Source: Planctomycetes bacterium UBA1662 (GTDB lineage Bacteria; Planctomycetota; UBA8108). From it: a stretch of 6,076 bases of DNA. Under the pieces are notes generated by a model, which had not been told where the DNA came from, did not search any database, and saw nothing but the letters and a program-made list of their open reading frames with translations. Below are positions 4,374-6,076 of this stretch, in pieces. The translations under genes and the position numbers were made by a program. The stretch spans positions 1-6,076 of the forward strand of contig DCKY01000026.1 of NCBI GenBank assembly GCA_002320775.1. The letters run 5' to 3'. Position 1 is the first letter of the stretch. Every line of letters starts with the position of its first letter.

Positions 4374-6076
4374 GGAGCCGACTTGTTGTCATCCGGGCCT
4401 CTGCGGCCGCCGCCCTGGCGCTGGCGGCGGGTCTGTGCTCGTGCAACCGGCCGGGGGGAGAGCCTGGCCCCCTGGCGGCATCAACCGCAGTGCCTTCCTT
4501 CGAGGATATGACTCCATCTTCCGGCATCGACTTCGAGCGGGATAACGGACACGACACAAAGAGCTGGCGGGTAGTGGAGACTGTCAATGGAGGCCTGGCG
4601 CTGCTGGATTTTGATTCCGATGGCCGCCTCGATATCTACTTCACAAATGGCAGGCCTCCCGGGTCAGCGGCCGCAGCCGGGAACCGGCTGTACAGGAATG
4701 CCGGGGACTGGAAATTCGAAGATGTTTCGGCCGCCTCCGGCACCGCCGATGATTCCCTTGGACTGGGTTGCGCGGCGGCCGACATCGACGGCGACGGGCT
4801 GGTGGATCTTTACGTAACGAACCTCGGGCCAAACAGGCTCTACCGCAACCTCGGCGGCGGACGCTTCACCGACATCGCCGCCAAGGCGGGAGTCGCTGGG
4901 GACTCTATGGACGCCGGGGCGGTTTTCTTCGATATGGACCGTGATGGAGACCTTGATCTCTACGTCGCCAGCTACATGGACGACACCAAGGTTGAACATG
5001 CGCCCCTGGTGTATCGCGGAGTTCCCGGCTACTGGCCGCCAACAAGCTATGAGGCCGCCCCTGACCAACTCTATGAAAATCTCGGAAATGGCTCCTTTGT
5101 CGACGTCTCCGAGCCTTCAGGAATCCGGGCAGTCCTCCCTGGCCGGGGGCTGGGAGTGTTGTCCGCGGACTTCAACGGCGATGGAAATGCCGACCTCTAT
5201 GTCGCCAATGACATGTCGGAAAATTTCATGTTTATCGGCGATGGAAAAGGGGGCTTCGAGGAGCAGGGACTCTTCAACGGTTCGGCGCTGGGGCAGGATG
5301 GAAGTCCCCTGGGAAGCATGGGCCTCGACTCAGGCGACTTCGATGGAGATGGACACTCCGACCTCTTTGTGACCAACTACTACTCCCAGCCCAACAACCT
5401 CTACAGGTCCAGGGGCGGCGCTGACTACGAGGACTCCGCCGATGTAACCGCCGCCGATGCCGGCAGCCTGCCCGAGGTCTCCTGGGGAGTGGGTTTTTTT
5501 GACTTCAACCTCGATGGGTGGCTGGACATCTACGTAGCCAATGGACACCTGAACCCCTTTGCCAGCGACATCGTTGACACGGCCAGCTATGCCCAGGGCA
5601 ACAGGCTCTACCGAAACCGCGGCGACGGCGGCTTTGAAGACCGCACCACCGCAGGCGGGAAGGCGCTGGAAGTTCGCCAGGTGAGCCGCGGGGCGGCCTT
5701 CGGAGATCTGGACAATGACGGAGATGTCGACATCGTAGTCTGTAATTCCCGCGGGCTGCCGCAGCTCCTTCGCAACGCGGGTGTCTCCATGGGACATTGG
5801 GCGCAGGTGAAGCTGGTCGGCAAAGGTCTGAATACCGGCGCAATAGGCGCCCGCGTGAGTGTTTCCGCTGGCGGCACAGAGCAGCAGAGGACCCGCCGCA
5901 GCGCCGCCAGCTACCTGTCTGTCAACGATCCCCGCCTTCACTTCGGCCTTGGCCGCGCCGCGGGCATCGAGCGTCTCACGGTCAGCTGGCCCGGGGGAGA
6001 GAGACAGGTACACGAGGGCCTGCCGGCCGATCGGCTGCTGGTTGTTCGCCAGGGCGAGACCGAGATTGAGATCATC
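4370..6076 (+). CDS. Second CRTAC1-family propeller protein with ASPIC/UnbV domain (3' end outside window)
   Basis: The frame is open from the ATG at 4370 to the right edge: 569 codons, no stop. Residues 1-24 form an Ala-rich signal peptide ending in LCSC. Cys25 is a probable lipidation site, though Cys at -2 is unusual. Residues about 45-79 (SGIDFERDNG...VVETVNGGLALL) resemble the usual entry to CRTAC1 propellers. Seven metal-binding loops occur at residues 80-88, 138-146, 188-196, 267-275, 323-331, 378-386 and 446-454. Loops 4 and 6 have Asn in place of the second Asp. The blades contain repeated LYRN-type and DLYV-type strands. A longer insert between loops 3 and 4 carries RGVPGYWPP...APDQLYEN. 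The ASPIC/UnbV domain begins near GHW (475-477) and includes HFGLGRAAGIERLTVSWPGG. The domain looks almost complete, so only a short tail is likely missing unless a further domain follows. It starts inside the TPR stop codon (ATGA), in the same operon. Function is inferred as extracellular or periplasmic binding. Confidence 0.92.
   Translation, partial: MRSRLVVIRASAAAALALAAGLCSCNRPGGEPGPLAASTAVPSFEDMTPSSGIDFERDNGHDTKSWRVVETVNGGLALLDFDSDGRLDIYFTNGRPPGSAAAAGNRLYRNAGDWKFEDVSAASGTADDSLGLGCAAADIDGDGLVDLYVTNLGPNRLYRNLGGGRFTDIAAKAGVAGDSMDAGAVFFDMDRDGDLDLYVASYMDDTKVEHAPLVYRGVPGYWPPTSYEAAPDQLYENLGNGSFVDVSEPSGIRAVLPGRGLGVLSADFNGDGNADLYVANDMSENFMFIGDGKGGFEEQGLFNGSALGQDGSPLGSMGLDSGDFDGDGHSDLFVTNYYSQPNNLYRSRGGADYEDSADVTAADAGSLPEVSWGVGFFDFNLDGWLDIYVANGHLNPFASDIVDTASYAQGNRLYRNRGDGGFEDRTTAGGKALEVRQVSRGAAFGDLDNDGDVDIVVCNSRGLPQLLRNAGVSMGHWAQVKLVGKGLNTGAIGARVSVSAGGTEQQRTRRSAASYLSVNDPRLHFGLGRAAGIERLTVSWPGGERQVHEGLPADRLLVVRQGETEIEII

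Noticed and set aside
5330..6013. Long minus-strand open frame (227 codons) opposite the third operon gene
   Set aside because: It lies entirely antisense to clear CRTAC1 coding sequence and shows no recognisable domain. Repetitive GC-rich coding DNA commonly leaves such antisense frames open.

Overview
The window looks like chromosomal DNA from a high-GC (roughly 60% by eye) Gram-negative-type bacterium that invests heavily in secreted repeat proteins. The mix points to the Planctomycetota, Verrucomicrobiota or Acidobacteriota, or a related uncultured lineage. It contains a PQQ-like beta-propeller protein with an N-terminal FRGPNGSG motif, two FG-GAP/VCBS proteins ending in an ASPIC/UnbV domain (CRTAC1 family), and a secreted TPR protein. 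The sequence alone does not decide between these phyla. No rRNA, tRNA, CRISPR array, insertion sequence or phage gene was recognised.

Layout: (a) 1-602, minus strand: the first 200 codons of a secreted PQQ-like beta-propeller protein whose 3' end lies outside the window. (b) 603-825: a 223-bp divergent intergenic region. It holds a weak forward promoter candidate, an inverted repeat around that candidate's -10, and a strong GC-rich hairpin just before the forward operon. (c) 826-6076, plus strand: a tightly packed operon of three exported proteins. It begins with a 740-aa lipoprotein that has an N-terminal helical domain, seven DxDxDG metal-binding loops and a C-terminal ASPIC/UnbV domain. 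A 442-aa secreted TPR protein follows. The last gene is a second CRTAC1-type protein, 569 codons visible and open at the right edge, also with seven loops and an ASPIC/UnbV domain. Both gene junctions are 4-nt ATGA overlaps, which suggests translational coupling.

The two propeller proteins probably form calcium-stabilised seven-bladed beta-propellers outside the cytoplasm. The TPR protein encoded between them has a helical solenoid that usually binds protein partners. The simplest reading is a cell-envelope or surface assembly made from one transcript, possibly held to a membrane by the lipidated N-termini of the propeller proteins. No catalytic domain is visible in the operon, so a binding, adhesion or scaffolding role is more likely than an enzymatic one. 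The ligand and process are unknown. The combination of families resembles what is common in these phyla. The least explained parts are the Cys-x8-Cys helical domain of the first protein, the exact 7+7 loop architecture around a TPR protein, and the structured leader.
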